Of a stretch of DNA of 64,000 nucleotides, positions 46,901 to 61,170 are shown one piece after another. The notes under the pieces are model-generated. The model ran no database searches and was not told where the DNA came from. It was given only the letters and a program-made list of their open reading frames with translations. The stretch is from Archivesica marissinica (lineage: Eukaryota; Mollusca; Bivalvia; Venerida; Vesicomyidae), in contig CM026400.1 of NCBI GenBank assembly GCA_014843695.1, forward strand, positions 32,803,500 through 32,867,499, written 5' to 3'. A program made the position numbers and the translations under genes. The first letter of the stretch is position 1. Every line of letters begins with the position of its first letter.

Positions 46901-49900
46901 TCTTGTATATCTCTTGTATATTGTGTCTCTCTTGTATATTGTGTCTCTCTTGTATATCTCTTGTATATTATGTACATCTCTTGTATATTGTATATCTCTT
47001 GCATATTGTGTATCTCTTGTATATTGTGTATCTCTTGTATATTGTGTATCTCTTGAATATTGTGTATCTCTTGTATATTGTGTATCACTTGCATATTGTG
47101 TATCTCTTGTATATTGTATATCTCTTGTATATGTGTATCTTTGTATATTGTGTCTCTCTTGTATATTGTGTATCTCTTGTATATTGTATATCTCTTGTAT
47201 ATTGTATATCTCTTGTATATTGTGTATCTCTTGTATATTGTGTATCTCTTGTATATTGTGTATCTCTTATATATTGTGTATCTCTTGTATATTATGTATA
47301 TTGTGTATCTCTTGTATATTGTATATCTCTTGTATATTGTATATCTCTTGTATATTGTGTATATCTCTTGTATATTGTATATCTCTTGTATATTGTATAT
47401 CTCTTGTATATGGTATATCTCTTGTATATTATGTATATCTCTTGTATATTGTATATCTCTTGTATATTGTGTATCTCTTGTATATTGTATCTCTTGTATA
47501 TTGTATATCTCGTATATTGTATATCTCTTGTATATTGTGTATATCTCTTGTATATTGTATATCTCTTGTATATTGTGTATATCTCTTGTATATTGTATAT
47601 CTCTTGTATATTATATCTCTTGTATATTGTATATCTCTGTTGTATATTTGTATATTGTATCTTGTATATTGTGTATCTCTTGTATATTATGTATATTGTG
47701 TATCTCTTGTATATTATGTATATTGTGTATCTCTTGTATATTGTATATCTCTTGTATATTGTGTCTCTCTTGTATATTGTGTCTCTCTTGTATATATCTT
47801 GTATATTATGTATATCTCTTGTATATTGTATATCTCTTGTATATTGTATATCTCTAGTATATTGTGTATCTCTTGCATAACTCTTGTATGTTGTGTCTCT
47901 CTTGTATATTGTGTCTCTCTTGTATATCTCTTGTATATTATGTACATCTCTTGTATATTGTATATCTCTTGTATATTGTGTATCTCTTGTATATTGTGTA
48001 TCTCTTGTATATTGTGTATCTCTTGTATATTATGTATATCTCTTGTATATTGTATATCTCTTGTATATTGTGTATCTCTTGTATATTGTGTATCTCTTGT
48101 AGATTGTATATCTCTTGTATCTTGTATATCTCGTGTATATTGTGTATCTCTTGTATATTGTGTATCTCTTGTATATTGTGTATCTCTTGTATATTGTGTA
48201 TCTCTTGTATATTGTGTATCTCTTGTATATTGTATATCTCTTGTATATCTATTGTATCTTGTATATTGTGTATCTCTTGTATATTGTGTATCTCTTGTAG
48301 ATTGTGTATCTCTTGTATATTGTATATCTCTTGTATATCTATTGTATCTTGTATATTGTGTATCTCTTGTATATTGTGTATCTCTTGTATATCTATTGTA
48401 TCTTGTATATTGTGTATCTCTTGTATATCTATTGTATAATTTATATTATGTATCTCTTGTATATTGTATTTCTCTTGTATATTGTGTATATTGTGTATCT
48501 CTTGTATATTGTGTATCTCTTGTATATTGTGTCTCTCTTGTATATCTCTTGTATATTATGTATATCTCTTGTATATTGTATATCTCTTGTATATTGTGTC
48601 TCTCTTGTATATTGTGTCTCTCTTGTATATCTCTTGTATATTATGTATATCTCTTGTATATTGTATATCTCTTGTATATTGTGTATCTCTTGTATATTGT
48701 GTCTCTCTTATATATTGTGTATCTCTTGTATATTATGTATATTGTGTATCTCTTGTATATTGTATATCTCTTGTATATTGTATATCTCTTGTATATTGTG
48801 TATATCTCTTGTATATTGTATATCTCTTGTATATTGTGTATATCTCTTGTATATGGTATATCTCTTGTATATTGTATATCTCTTGTATATTGTATATCTC
48901 TTGTATATTATGTATATCTCTTGTATATTGTATATCTCTTGTATATTGTGTATCTCTTGTATATTGTTTATCTCTTGTATATTGTATATCTCTTGTATAT
49001 TGTATATCTCTTGTATATTGTGTATATCTCTTGTATATTGTATATCTCTTGTATAGTGTGTATATCTCTTGTATATTGTATATCTCTTGTATATTGTATA
49101 TCTCTTGTATATTGTATATCTCTTGTATATTATGTATATCTCTTGTATATTGTATATATCTTGTATATTGTGTATCTCTTGTATATTATGTATATTGTGT
49201 ATCTCTTGTATATTGTATAGCTCTTGTATATTGTGTCTCTCTTGTATATTGTGTCTCTCTTGTATATATCTTGTATATTATGTATATCTCTTGTATATTG
49301 TATATCTCTTGTATATTGTATATCTCTAGTATATTGTGTATCTCTTGTATATCTCTTGTATATTGTGTCTCTCTTGTATATTGTGTCTCTCTTGTATATC
49401 TCTTGTATATTATGTACATCTCTTGTATATTGTATATCTCTTTTATATTGTGTATCTCTTGTATATTGTGTATCTCTTGTATATTGTGTATCTCTTGTAT
49501 ATTGTGTATCTCTTGAATATTGTGTATCTCTTGTATATTGTGTATCTCTTGTATATTGTGTATCTCTTGTATATTGTATATATCTCTTGTATATTGTGTA
49601 TCTCTTGTATATTGTGTCTCTCTTGTATATTGTGTATCTCTTGTATATTGTATATCTCTTGTATATTGTATATATCTTGTATATTGTGTATATCTTGTAT
49701 ATTGTATATTGTGTATATTGTATATCTCTTGTATATTGTGTATCTCTTGTATATTGTGTATCTCTTGTATATTGTGTATCTCTTGTATATTGTGTTTATT
49801 GTATATCTCTTGTATATTGTGTATATTTTATATCTCTTGTATATTGTGTATCTCTTGTATATTGTGTATCTCTTGTATATTGTGTATCTCTTGTATATTG

Positions 49901-52900
49901 TGTAACTCTTGTATATTGTGTATCTCTTGTATATTGTGTATCTCTTGTATATTGTGTATCTCTTGTATATTATGTATCTCTTGTATATTGTGTATATTGT
50001 GTATCTCTTGTATATTGTGTATCTCTTGTATATTGTGTATCTCTTGTATATTGTGTATCTCTTGTATATTGTGTATCTCTTGTATATTATGTATTTCTTG
50101 TATATTGTGTATCTCTTGTATATTGTGTATATGTTGTATATTGTATATCTCTTGTATATTGTGTATCTCTTGTATATTGTGTATCTCTTGTATATTGTGT
50201 ATCTCTTGTATATTGTGTATCTCTTGTATATTGTGTATATTGTATATCTCTTGTATATTGTGTATATTGTGTATATCTCTTGTATATTGTGTATCTCTTG
50301 TATATTGTGTATCTCGTATATTGTGTATATTGTGTATCTCTTGTATATCTTTGTTCTTGTATATTGTGTATCTCTTGTATATTGTGTATATCTTGTATAT
50401 TGTATATCTCTTGTATATTGTATATCTCTTGTATTTGTATACTCTTGTATATTGTGTATCTCTTGTATATTGTGTATCTCTTGTATATTGTATATCTCTT
50501 GTATATTGTATATCTCTTGTATATTGTATATCTCTTGTATATTGTGTCTCTCTTGTATATCTCTTGTATATTGTGTATCTCTTGTATATTGTATATCTCT
50601 TGTATCTTGTATATCTCTTGTATATTGTGTCTCTCTTGTATATTGTGTATCTCTTTTATATTGTGTATCTCTTGTATATTGTATATCTCTTGTATATTGT
50701 ATATCTCTTGTATCTTGTATATCTCTTGTATATTGTGTCTCTCTTGTATATTGTGTCTCTCTTGTATATTGTGTCTCTCTTGTATATTGTGTATCTCTTG
50801 TATATTGTGTATCTCTTGTATATTGTGTATATTGTATATTGTGTATCTCTTGTATATCTCTTGTATATTGTATATCTCTTGTATATTGTGTATCTCTTGT
50901 ATATTATGTATATCTCTTGTATATTGTATATCTCTTGTATATTGTGTATCTCTTGTATATTGTGTATCTCTTGTATATTATGTATCTCTTGTATATTGTG
51001 TATATTGTATATTGTGTATCTCTTGTATATCTCTTGTATATTGTGTATATTTTTGTATATCTCTAGTATATTGTGTATCTTTGTATATCTCTTGTATATT
51101 GTATATCTCTTGTATATGTGTATATCTCTTGTATATTGTATATCTCTTGTATATTGTATATCTCTTGTATATTGTATATCTCTTGTATATTATGTATATC
51201 TCTTGTATATTGTATATATCTTGTATATTGTGTATCTCTTGTATATTATGTATATTGTGTATCTCTTGTATATTATGTATATTGTGTATCTCTTGTATAT
51301 TGTATATCTCTTGTATATTGTGTATCTCTTGTATATTGTGTCTCTCTTGTATATATCTTGTATATTATGTATATCTCTTGTATATTGTATATCTCTTGTA
51401 TATTGTATATCTCTAGTATATTGTGTATCTCTTGTATATTCTTGTATATTGTGTCTCTCTTGTATATTGTGTCTCTCTTGTATATCTCTTGTATATTATG
51501 TAATCTCTTGTATATTGTATATCTCTTGTATATTGTGTATCTCTTGTATATTGTGTATCTCTTGTATATTGTGTATCTCTTGTATATTGTGTATCTCTTG
51601 TATATTGTGTATCTCTTGTATATTATGTATATGTGTATCTCTTGTATATTGTGTATCTCTTGTATATTGTGTATCTCTTGTATATTGTGTATCTCTTGTA
51701 TATCTCTTGTATATTTGTATTCTCTTGTATATTGTATATCTCTTGTATATTGTGTATCTCTTGTATATTGTGTATCTCTTGTATATTGTATATCTCTTGT
51801 ATATTGTATATCTCTTGTATATTGTGTATCTCTTGTATATTGTGTATCTCTTGTATATTGTATATCTCTTGTATATTGTGTATATCTCTTGTATATTGTA
51901 TATCTCTTGTATATTATGTATATCTCTTGTATATTGTATATCTCTTGTATATTGTGTATCTCTTGTATATTGTGTATCTCTTGTATATTGTATATCTCTT
52001 GTATATTGTATATCTCTTGTATATTGTGTATATCTCTTGTATATTGTATATCTCTTGTATATTGTGTATATCTCTTGTATATTGTATATCTCTTGTATAT
52101 TGTATATCTCTTGTATATTGTATATCTCTTGTATATTATGTATATCTCTTGTATATTGTATATATCTTGTATATTGTGTATCTCTTGTATATTGTATATT
52201 GTGTATCTCTTGTATATTATGTATATTGTGTATCTCTTGTATATTGTATATCTCTTGTATATTGTGTCTCTCTTGTATATTGTGTCTCTCTTGTATATAT
52301 CTTGTATATTATGTATATCTCTTGTATATTGTATATCTCTTGTATATTGTATATCTCTAGTATATTGTGTATCTCTTGTATATCTCTTGTATATTGTGTC
52401 TCTCTTGTATATTGTGTCTCTCTTGTATATCTCTTGTATATTATGTACATCTCTTGTATATTGTATATCTCTTGTATATTGTGTATCTCTTGTATATTGT
52501 ATATCTCTTGTATATCTATTGTATCTTGTATATTGTGTATCTCTTGTATATTGTGTATCTCTTGTATATTGTGTATCTCTTGTATATTGTATATCTCTTG
52601 TATATTTGTATCTTGTATATTGTGTATCTCTTGTATATTGTGTATCTCTTGTATATCTATTGTATCTTGTATATTGTGTATCTCTTGTATATTATTGTAT
52701 TTATATTATGTATCTCTTGTATATTGTATTTCTCTTGTATATTGTGTATATTGTGTATCTCTTGTATATTGTGTATCTCTTGTATATTGTGTCTCTCTTG
52801 TATATCTCTTGTATATTATGTATATCTCTTGTATATTGTATATCTCTTGTATATTGTGTCTCTCTTGTATATTGTGTCTCTCTTGTATATCTCTTGTATA

Positions 52901-55900
52901 TTATGTATATCTCTTGTATATTGTATATCTCTTGTATATTGTGTATCTCTTGTATATTGTGTCTCTCTTATATATTGTGTATCTCTTGTATATTATGTAT
53001 ATTGTGTATCTCTTGTATATTGTATATCTCTTGTATAGTGTATATCTCTTGTATATTGTGTATATCTCTTGTATATTGTATATCTCTTGTATATTGTGTA
53101 TATCTCTTGTATATGGTATATCTCTTGTATATTGTATATCTCTTGTATATTGTATATCTCTTGTATATATGTATATCTCTTGTATATTGTATATCTCTTG
53201 TATATTGTGTATCTCTTGTATATTGTGTATCTCTTGTATATTGTATATCTCTTGTATATTGTATATCTCTTGTATATTGTGTATATCTCTTGTATATTGT
53301 ATATCTCTTGTATAGTGTGTATATCTCTTGTATATTGTATATCTCTTGTATATTGTATATCTCTTGTATATTGTATATCTCTTGTATATTATGTATATCT
53401 CTTGTATATTGTATATATCTTGTATATTGTGTATCTCTTGTATATTATGTATATTGTGTATCTCTTGTATATTATGTATATTGTGTATCTCTTGTATATT
53501 GTGTCTCTCTTGTATATCTCTTGTATATTATGTACATCTCTTGTATATTGTATATCTCTTGTATATTGTGTATCTCTTGTATATTGTGTATCTCTTGTAT
53601 ATTGTGTATCTCTTGTATATTGTGTATCTCTTGTATATTGTGTATCTCTTGTATATTGTGTATCTCTTGTATATTGTATATATCTCTTGTATATTGTGTA
53701 TCTCTTGTATATTGTGTCTCTCTTGTATATTGTGTATCTCTTGTATATTGTATATCTCTTGTATATTGTGTATCTCTTGTATAGTGTGTATCTCTTGTAT
53801 ATTGTATATCTCTTGTATATTGTGTATCTCTTGTATATTATGTATATTGTGTATCTCTTGTATCTTGTGTATCTCTTGTATATTGTGTATCTCTTGTATA
53901 TTGTGTATCTCTTGTATATCTCTTGTATATTATGTATATCTCTTGTATATTGTATATCTCTTGTATATTGTGTATCTCTTGTATCTTGTGTATCTCTTGT
54001 ATATTTTATATCTCTTTTATATTGTATATCTCTTGTATATTGTGTATCTCTTGTATATTGTGTATCTCTTGTATATTGTATATCTCTTGTATATTGTGTA
54101 TATCTTGTATATTGTATATCTCTTGTATATTGTGTATCTCTTGTATATTGTATATCTCTTGTATATTGTGTATCTCTTGTATATTGTGTATCTCTTGTAT
54201 ATTGTGTATCTCTTGTATATTGTATATCTCTTTTATATTGTATATCTCTTGTATATTGTGTATCTCTTGTATATTGTGTATCTCTTGTATATTGTATATC
54301 TCTTGTATATTGTGTATCTCTTGTATATTGTATATCTCTTGTATATTGTGTATATCTTGTATATCTCTTGTATATTGTGTATCTCTTGTATATTGTGTAT
54401 ATCTCTTATATATCTCTTGTATATTGTGTATCTCTTGTATATCTCTTGTATATTGTGTATCTCTTGTATATTGTGTATATCTTGTATATTGTATATCTCT
54501 TGTATATTGTATATCTCTTGTATCTTGTATAGCTCTTGTATATTGTGTATCTCATGTATATTGTGTATCTCTTGTATATTGTATATCTCTTGTATATTGT
54601 ATATCTCTTGTATCTTGTATATCTCTTGTATATTGTGTCTCTCTTGTATATCTCTTGTATATTGTGTATCTCTTGTATATTGTATATCTCTTGTATCTTG
54701 TATATCTCTTGTATATTGTGTCTCTCTTGTATATTGTGTATCTCTTTTATATTGTGTATCTCTTGTATATTGTATATCTCTTGTATATTGTATATCTCTT
54801 GTATCTTGTATATCTCTTGTATCTTGTATATCTCTTGTATATTGTGTCTCTCTTGTATATTGTGTCTCTCTTGTATATTGTGTCTCTCTTGTATATTGTG
54901 TATCTCTTGTATATTATGTATCTCTTGTATATTGTGTATATTGTATATTGTGTATCTCTTGTATATCTCTTGTATATTGTATATCTCTTGTATATTGTGT
55001 ATCTCTTGTATATTATGTATATCTCTAGTATATTGTATATCTCTTGTATATTGTGTCTCTCTTGTATATTGTGTATCTCTTGTATATTATGTATCTCTTG
55101 TATATTGTGTATATTGTATATTGTGTATCTCTTGTATATCTCTTGTATATTGTGTATATTTTATATTGTATATCTCTAGTATATTGTGTATCTCTTGTAT
55201 ATCTCTTGTATATTATGTATATCTCTTGTATATTGTATATCTCTTGTATATTGTGTATCTCTTGTATATTGTATATCTCTTGTATATTGTATATCTCTTG
55301 TATATTGTGTCTCTCTTGTATATTGTATATCTCTTGTATATTGTATATCTCTTGTATATTGTGTATCTCTTGTATATTGTGTATCTCTTGTATATTATGT
55401 ATATCTCTTGTATATTGTGTATATTGTATATTGTGTATCTCTAGTATATTGTGTATCTCTTGTATATCTCTTGTATATTGTGTATATTGTATATCTCTTG
55501 TATATTGTGTATATTGTATATCTCTTGTATATTGTATATCTCTTGTATATTGTATATCTCTTGTATATTGTGTATCTCTTGTATATTGTGTATCTCTTGT
55601 ATATTGTATATCTCTTGTATATTGTGTATCTCTTGTATATTGTATATCTCTTGTATATTGTATATCTCTTGTATATTGTGTATCTCTTGTATATTGTGTA
55701 TCACTTGTATATTGTGTATCTCTTGTATATCTCTTGTATATTATGTATATTGTGTATCTCTTGTATATTGTATATCTCTTGTATATTGTATATCTCTTGT
55801 ATATTGTGTATCTCTTGTATATTGTGTATCTCTTGTATATTGTGTATCTCTTCTATATTGTGTATCTCTTGTATATTGTATATCTCTTGTATATTGTGTA

Positions 55901-58190
55901 TCTCTTGTATATTGTATATCTCTTGTATATTGTATATCTCTTGTATATTGTATATCTCTTGTATATTGTGTCTCTCTTGTATATTGTATATCTCTTGTAT
56001 ATTGTGTATCTCTTGTATATTGTGTATCTCTTGTATATTATGTATATTGTATATCTCTTGTATATTGTATATCTCTTGTATATTGTGTCTCTCTTGTATA
56101 TTGTATATCTCTTGTATATTATGTATCTCTTGTATATTGTGTATCTCTTGTATATTATGTATATTGTATATCTCTTGTATATTTGTATATTGTATATCTC
56201 TTGTATATTGTATATCTCTTGTATATTGTATATCTCTTGTATATTGTGTATCTCTTGTATATTGTGTATCTCTTGTATATTGTGTATCTCTTGTATATTG
56301 TGTATCTCTTGTATATTTGTATATTGTATATCTCTTGTATATTGTATATCTCTTGTATATTGTGTATCTCTTGTATATTGTGTATCTCTTGTATATTGTA
56401 TATCTCTTGTATATTGTGTATCTCTTGTATATCTCTTGTATATTATGTATATCTCTTGTATATTGTGTATCTTGTATATTGTGTATCTCTTGTATATGTG
56501 TATCTCTTGTATATTGTTATCTCTTGTATATTGTGTATCTCTTGTATATTTGTATGTATATCTCTTGTATATTGTATATCTCTTGTATATTGTGTATCTC
56601 TTGTATATTATGTATATTGTATATCTCTTGTATATTGTATATCTCTTGTATATTATGTATATTGTATATCTCTTGTATATTGTATATCTCTTGTATATTG
56701 TGTATCTCTTGTATATTATGTATATCTCTTGTATATTGTATATCTCTTGTATATTGTGTATCTCTTGTATATTGTGTATATCTCTTTATATTGTGTATCT
56801 CTTGTATATTGTATATCTCTTGTATATTGTATATCTCTTGTATATTGTGTATATCTCTTATATATTGTGTATCTCTTGTATATTTTATATCTCTTGTATA
56901 TTGTATATCTCTTGTATATTGTGTATCTCTTATATATCTCTTGTATATTGTGTATATCTCTTATATTGTGTATCTCTTGTATATTGTATCTCTTGTATAT
57001 TGTATATCTCTTGTATATTGTGTATCTCTTGTATATTGTGTATCTCTTGTATATTGTATATCTCTTGTATATTGTATATCTCTTGTATATTGTATATCTC
57101 TTGTATATTGTATATATCTTGTATATTATGTATATTGTATATCTCTTGTATATTATGTATCTCTTGTATATTGTGTATATCGTGTATATTGTATATCTCT
57201 TGTATATTGTGTATCTCTTGTATATTGTGTATCTCTTGTATATTGTGTATCTCTTGTATATTGTGTATATTGTGTATCTCTTGTATATTGTATATCTCTT
57301 GTATATTGTATATCTCTTGTATATTGTGTATCTCTTGTATATCTCTTGTATATTGTGTATCTCTTGTATATCTCTTGTATATTGTATATCTCTTGTATAT
57401 TGTATATCTCTTGTATATTATGTATATCTCTTGTATATTGTATATCTCTTGTATATTGTGTATCTCTTGTATATTGTGTATCTCTTGTATATTGTATATC
57501 TCTTGTATCTTGTATATCTCGTGTATATTGTGTATCTCTTGTATATTGTGTATCTCTTGTATATTGTGTATCTCTTGTATATTGTATATCTCTTGTATAT
57601 TGTGTATCTCTTGTATATTGTGTATATTGTGTATATTGTGTATCTCTTGTATATTGTGTATCTCTTGTATATTGTGTATATTGTGTATCTCTTGTATATT
57701 GTGTATCTCTTGTATATTGTATATCTCTTGTATATTGTGTATCTCTTGTATATTGTGTATCTCTTGTATATTGTATATCTCTTGTATCTTGTATATCTCG
57801 TGTATATTGTATCTCTTGTATATTGTGTATCTCTTGTATATTGTGTATCTCTTGTATATTGTATATCTCTTGTATATCTATTGTATCTTGTATCTTGTAT
57901 ATCTCTTGTATCTTGTATATCTCTTGTATATCTCTTGTATATTGTATATTTCCTGTATATTATGTATATTGTACATCTCTTGTATCTTGTATATCTCTTG
58001 TATATTGTATATCTCTTGTATATTGTGTATCTCTTGTATATCTATTGTATCTTGTATATTGTGTATCTCTTGTATATCTATTGTATCTTGTATATTATGT
58101 ATCTCTTGTATATTGTATATATCTTGTATATTGTGTATATTGTATAGTATGTATCTCTTGTATATCTATTGTATCTTGTATCTCTGAGTA
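40927..58190. repeat. 18-bp AT-rich satellite, about 17 kb, with segmental duplications
   Basis: About 950 copies of TGTATATTGTGTATCTCT, with the main variant TGTATATTGTATATCTCT and others (TGTCTCTC, ATTATGTATA). The order of variants is itself repeated over long distances. A block at 42477-42827 recurs at 44680-45030 (2203 bp apart), and 45299-46555 recurs almost unchanged at 53923-55179 (8624 bp apart). 41643 onward is repeated at 45912 and 54536. Because 18 is divisible by three and the unit has no stop codon in the plus frames, frames of up to 1047 codons arise; none is a gene. Confidence 0.97.
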
Positions 58191-58215
58191 TGTAATTAAT
58201 TCTGACATTCAGACT

Positions 58216-58435
58216 GGAACACTTTATTATTTATGCTGTTTTTCCTATTTCTGGCTCCATTGGCTGTAACCTCATTATAATATGGAACACTTTATTATTT
58301 ATGTTGTTTTTCCTATTTCTGGCTCCATTGGCTGTAACCTCATTATAATATGGAACACTTTATTATTTATGCTGTTTTTCCTATTTCTGGCTCTATTGGC
58401 TGTAACCTCATTATAATATGGAACACTTTATTGGT
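58216..58435. repeat. 68-bp tandem repeat
   Basis: GGAACACTTTATTATTTATG recurs at 58216, 58284, 58352 and, shortened, 58420, a period of 68 bp. It lies between the 18-bp array and the donor of exon 58446-58534, so it is probably intronic. Confidence 0.93.
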
Positions 58436-58445
58436 GAATACTTAC

Positions 58446-58534
58446 TGTATAACATACTTAGTCCCAGAGCTTGTGTGACACGTCCAGTTAGATTCTGTAG
58501 AGCTCACATCCTCCTTAAATGTCACCATAGATGT
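58446..58534 (-). CDS. Secreted protein of unknown family, exon 3
   Basis: The acceptor ATATCGGCAG lies before 58534 and the donor ATACA|GTAAGTATTC after 58446. The 89-nt exon begins in phase 0 and reads TSMVTFKEDVSSTESNWTCH then TSSGTKYVI, ending in phase 2. It contains an NWT glycosylation sequon and one Cys. It joins exon 59020-59096 without breaking the frame. Further exons should lie to the left, but none is seen before the 18-bp array. The polypyrimidine tract is weak, so this call rests mainly on the open frame and the strong donor. Confidence 0.68.
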
Positions 58535-58635
58535 CTGCCGATATTTAAAGTTAAACAGATGTTATCGAAATGGAATAATTTGTAAAACAAAAATGTTACC
58601 AACGTAACCAAAATAACATATATTAAATTATCCAA

Positions 58636-58997
<362 letters not shown>

Positions 58998-59019
58998 CGG
59001 ATGATGCTTAAACACTTAC

Positions 59020-59096
59020 TCCAAATTCCATGTTGCCGTAGTTGGAACTAGTCCAGTTATTGTTCTGAATGTCGGACGGAAATGTACATGCTGCAT
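59020..59096 (-). CDS. Secreted protein of unknown family, exon 2
   Basis: The acceptor ACTTACATTGTAG lies before 59096 and the donor TTTGGA|GTAAGT after 59020. Joined to exon 1 it completes an Asp codon, then reads AACTFPSDIQNNNWTSSNYG and NMEFG, ending in phase 0. The CTFPSDIQ...NW...YG...F pattern recalls cysteine-containing modules of uncharacterised invertebrate secreted proteins, but I cannot assign it. It holds an NWT sequon and one Cys. The coordinates and phase agree with exons 61400-61454 and 58446-58534. Confidence 0.8.
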
Positions 59097-59339
59097 CTAC
59101 AATGTAAGTAACAAATACAAGATTAAAGTGACAGTGTATCGGTGAAAAGAATGTAATATCATAATTATTATATGGTATTACTTCCTCCCCCCTCCCCCCA
59201 ATATTTGCAATCAAATCTGAGGATTTCAACTAATAAACAAGAGTCGTATACGATGGTTATTGACATTGCGAAATAATGTAAATACGGCCAATATCCATGC
59301 GTAATACAACACGTCAGATTTACCGTTATATCTCGCGGT

Positions 59340-59668
59340 ATGTGTGTGTTTTACGTTTATTTACCGTCGCTACCGGTTGCCCATAATGACCCAATTCTTG
59401 AGTTTATTAGCATTATTTCGCGACGCCTCCTGAATAAATTAGTCATTTTAGATTTGTTTGAGGAAAATGCAATGATACAGACAGAGACCCATTCCAGAAT
59501 CTCCTCTGGTTCTTTTACATGGACGGTGTAAAGCACCGCCACGAGGCCTCGGTTTAATGTCCCATCTGAAAGACTGTTAATTTTATTAGGGTGAGATGGG
59601 GGATCGAACCTGTAATTCCTGGATTACCAGTCCAGCGTGTTACCATTGGACTACAGATCCGTCTGTCA
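59340..59668 (-). mobile_element. tRNA-Thr-like SINE (family A)
   Basis: The minus strand starts GACGGATCTGTAGTCCAATG (A box region), has an anticodon-like loop CTGGACTGGTAATCCAG, and ACAGGTTCGATCCCCCATCT (B box). The body is AACAGTCTTTCAGATGGGAC and CGGTGCTTTACACCGTCC. The 3' tail is GCAACCGGTAGCGACGGTAA then ATAAACGTAAAACACACACA. A related copy, interrupted by another SINE, is at 62890-63435. Confidence 0.82.
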
Positions 59669-59911
59669 TACAGTATTACGACTCTCCGTCTAGTGTGTTG
59701 GTAGAGTGAGTAGTAATAGCCCGTTTGCCACTCCGAGCAGTATTTCAGACACACGGACGGGCACCCATGTAGGACCACCGACCTTCTGCAAATTAGCTTG
59801 GATAGCTTCATCACTTGAAATAATTCGACAGCCCCAGTGGGATTCGAACCTATAGCGGCGAGATGGACGTGATTTGAGTTAAGCGACCGTAACCACTCGG
59901 TCACGGATGTT
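59669..59911 (-). mobile_element. Full-length tRNA-derived SINE with core domain
   Basis: The minus strand starts AACATCCGTGACCGAGTGGT (A box) and has TAGGTTCGAATCCCACTG (B box). The core follows: CAAGTGATGAAGCTATCCAA, CAGAAGGTCGGTGGTCC, TGTCTGAAATACTGCTCG. The end, GTCGTAATACTGTATGAC, abuts the head of the family A SINE. The same core occurs at 24047-24245, 20573-20680 and 61150-61255. All lie in intron 1 or near the secreted-protein gene or the syntaxin-6 3' end. Confidence 0.8.
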
Positions 59912-60074
59912 CCTTGTGTGGTATTATCGCTCACGGACAATACATATCTGTGAAATAACTGAAATAATGCAAATAATCTCAAGAATCGGGTCAATAACTT
60001 CTCTTTGTGTCTCCCACCCCCTCGCCTTCCCTCATTTTGGTTTAAGCTTAGAGTCACACCAACAGCTAAATGGG

Positions 60075-60180
60075 GCCTCCGCCGTGGCCGAGTGGTTACG
60101 GTCATTGACTTCAACTAATGTCCAGCCAATAGCTAAAGTTGTATAGCCAATCTCCAGCTGTTAGGATCGGAGCCAGAACC
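60075..60180 (+). mobile_element. SINE head left of the 39-bp array
   Basis: GCCTCCGCCGTGGCCGAGTG then GTTACGGTCATTGACTTC is an A-box region on the plus strand. The following 70 bp is a diverged tRNA-like region ending in CCAGTCCATGTAAGGAGG, where the array begins. Together with 61165-61265 it appears to be one SINE split by an internal expansion. Confidence 0.7.
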
Positions 60181-61170
60181 CAGTCCATGTAAGGAGGCTC
60201 CCCAGCTGGGGGGGTCCACTCCGTCCATGTAAGGAGGCTCTCCAGCTGGGGGGTCCACCCCGTCCATGCGAGGAGGCTCTCCAGCTGGGGGGGTCCATCC
60301 CGTCCATGTGAGAAAGCTCTCCAGCTGGGGGGGTCCACTCCGTTCATGCGAGGAGGCTCTCCAGCTGGGGGGGGGTCCACTCCGTCCATGTGAGGAGGCT
60401 CTCCAGCTGGGGGAGGAGGCTCTCCAGCTGGGGGGTCCACTCCGTCCATGTAAGGAGGCTCTCCAGCTGGGGGGTCCACCCCGTCCATGCGAGGAGGCTC
60501 TCCAGCTGGGGGGTCCACCCCGTCCATGTAAGGAGGCTCTCCAGCTGGGGGTTCCACTCCGTCCATGCGAGGAGGCTCTCCAGCTGGGGGGGTCCACTCC
60601 GTCCATGTGAGGAGGCTCTCCAGCTGGGGGGTCCACCCCGTCCATGTAAGGAAGCTATCCAGCTGGGGGGGTCCACTCCGTCCATGTGAGGAAGCTATCC
60701 AGCTGGGGGTCCACTCCGTCCATGTAAGGAAGCTATCCAGCTGGGGGGGGTCCACTCCGTCCATGTAAGGAAGCTATCCAGCTGGGGGGTCCACTCCGTT
60801 CATGCGAGGAGGCTCTCCAGCTGGGGGGGGCCACACCGTCCATGTAAGGAAGCTATCCAGCTGGGGGGGGGGGTCCACTCCGTTCATGCGAGGAGGCTCT
60901 CCAGCTGGGGGGTCCACTCCGTCCATGCGAGGAGGCTCTCCAGCTTGGGGGGTCCACTCCATCCATGTGAGGAGGCTCTCCAGCTGGGTCCACCCCGTCC
61001 ATGTAAGGAGGCTCTCCAGCTTGGGGGGTCCACTCCGTCCATGTAAGGAGGCTCTCCAGCTGGGGGGTCCATTCCGTCCTTGAGAGGAGGCTCTCCAGCT
61101 GGGGGGTCCACTCCGTCCATGTGAGGAGGCTCTCCAGCTGGGGGGTCCACTCCGTCCTTGAGAAGAGGCT
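60180..61170. repeat. 39-42 bp array expanded from inside a SINE
   Basis: About 25 copies of GAGGAGGCTCTCCAGCTGGG then GGGTCCACTCCGTCCATGT, varying in the length of the G run (5-9) and between GGCTCTCC and AGCTATCC. The unit matches SINE core sequence seen elsewhere: minus-strand GTGAGGAAGCTATCGAGCTGG in the SINE at 24047-24245. The last unit passes without a break into the SINE 3' core. Proline-rich frames on the minus strand (DGVDPPAGEPP) are artefacts. Confidence 0.93.

Noticed and set aside
40949..58269. Very long Tyr/Leu/Ile/Cys frames, up to 1047 codons, resembling membrane proteins
   Set aside because: Product of an 18-bp unit without stops. All three plus frames are open in parallel, and indels shift between them freely.
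59590..59668. tRNA-Thr gene on the minus strand
   Set aside because: A and B boxes and an anticodon-like GGT are present, but the sequence continues into a SINE body found elsewhere in the window.
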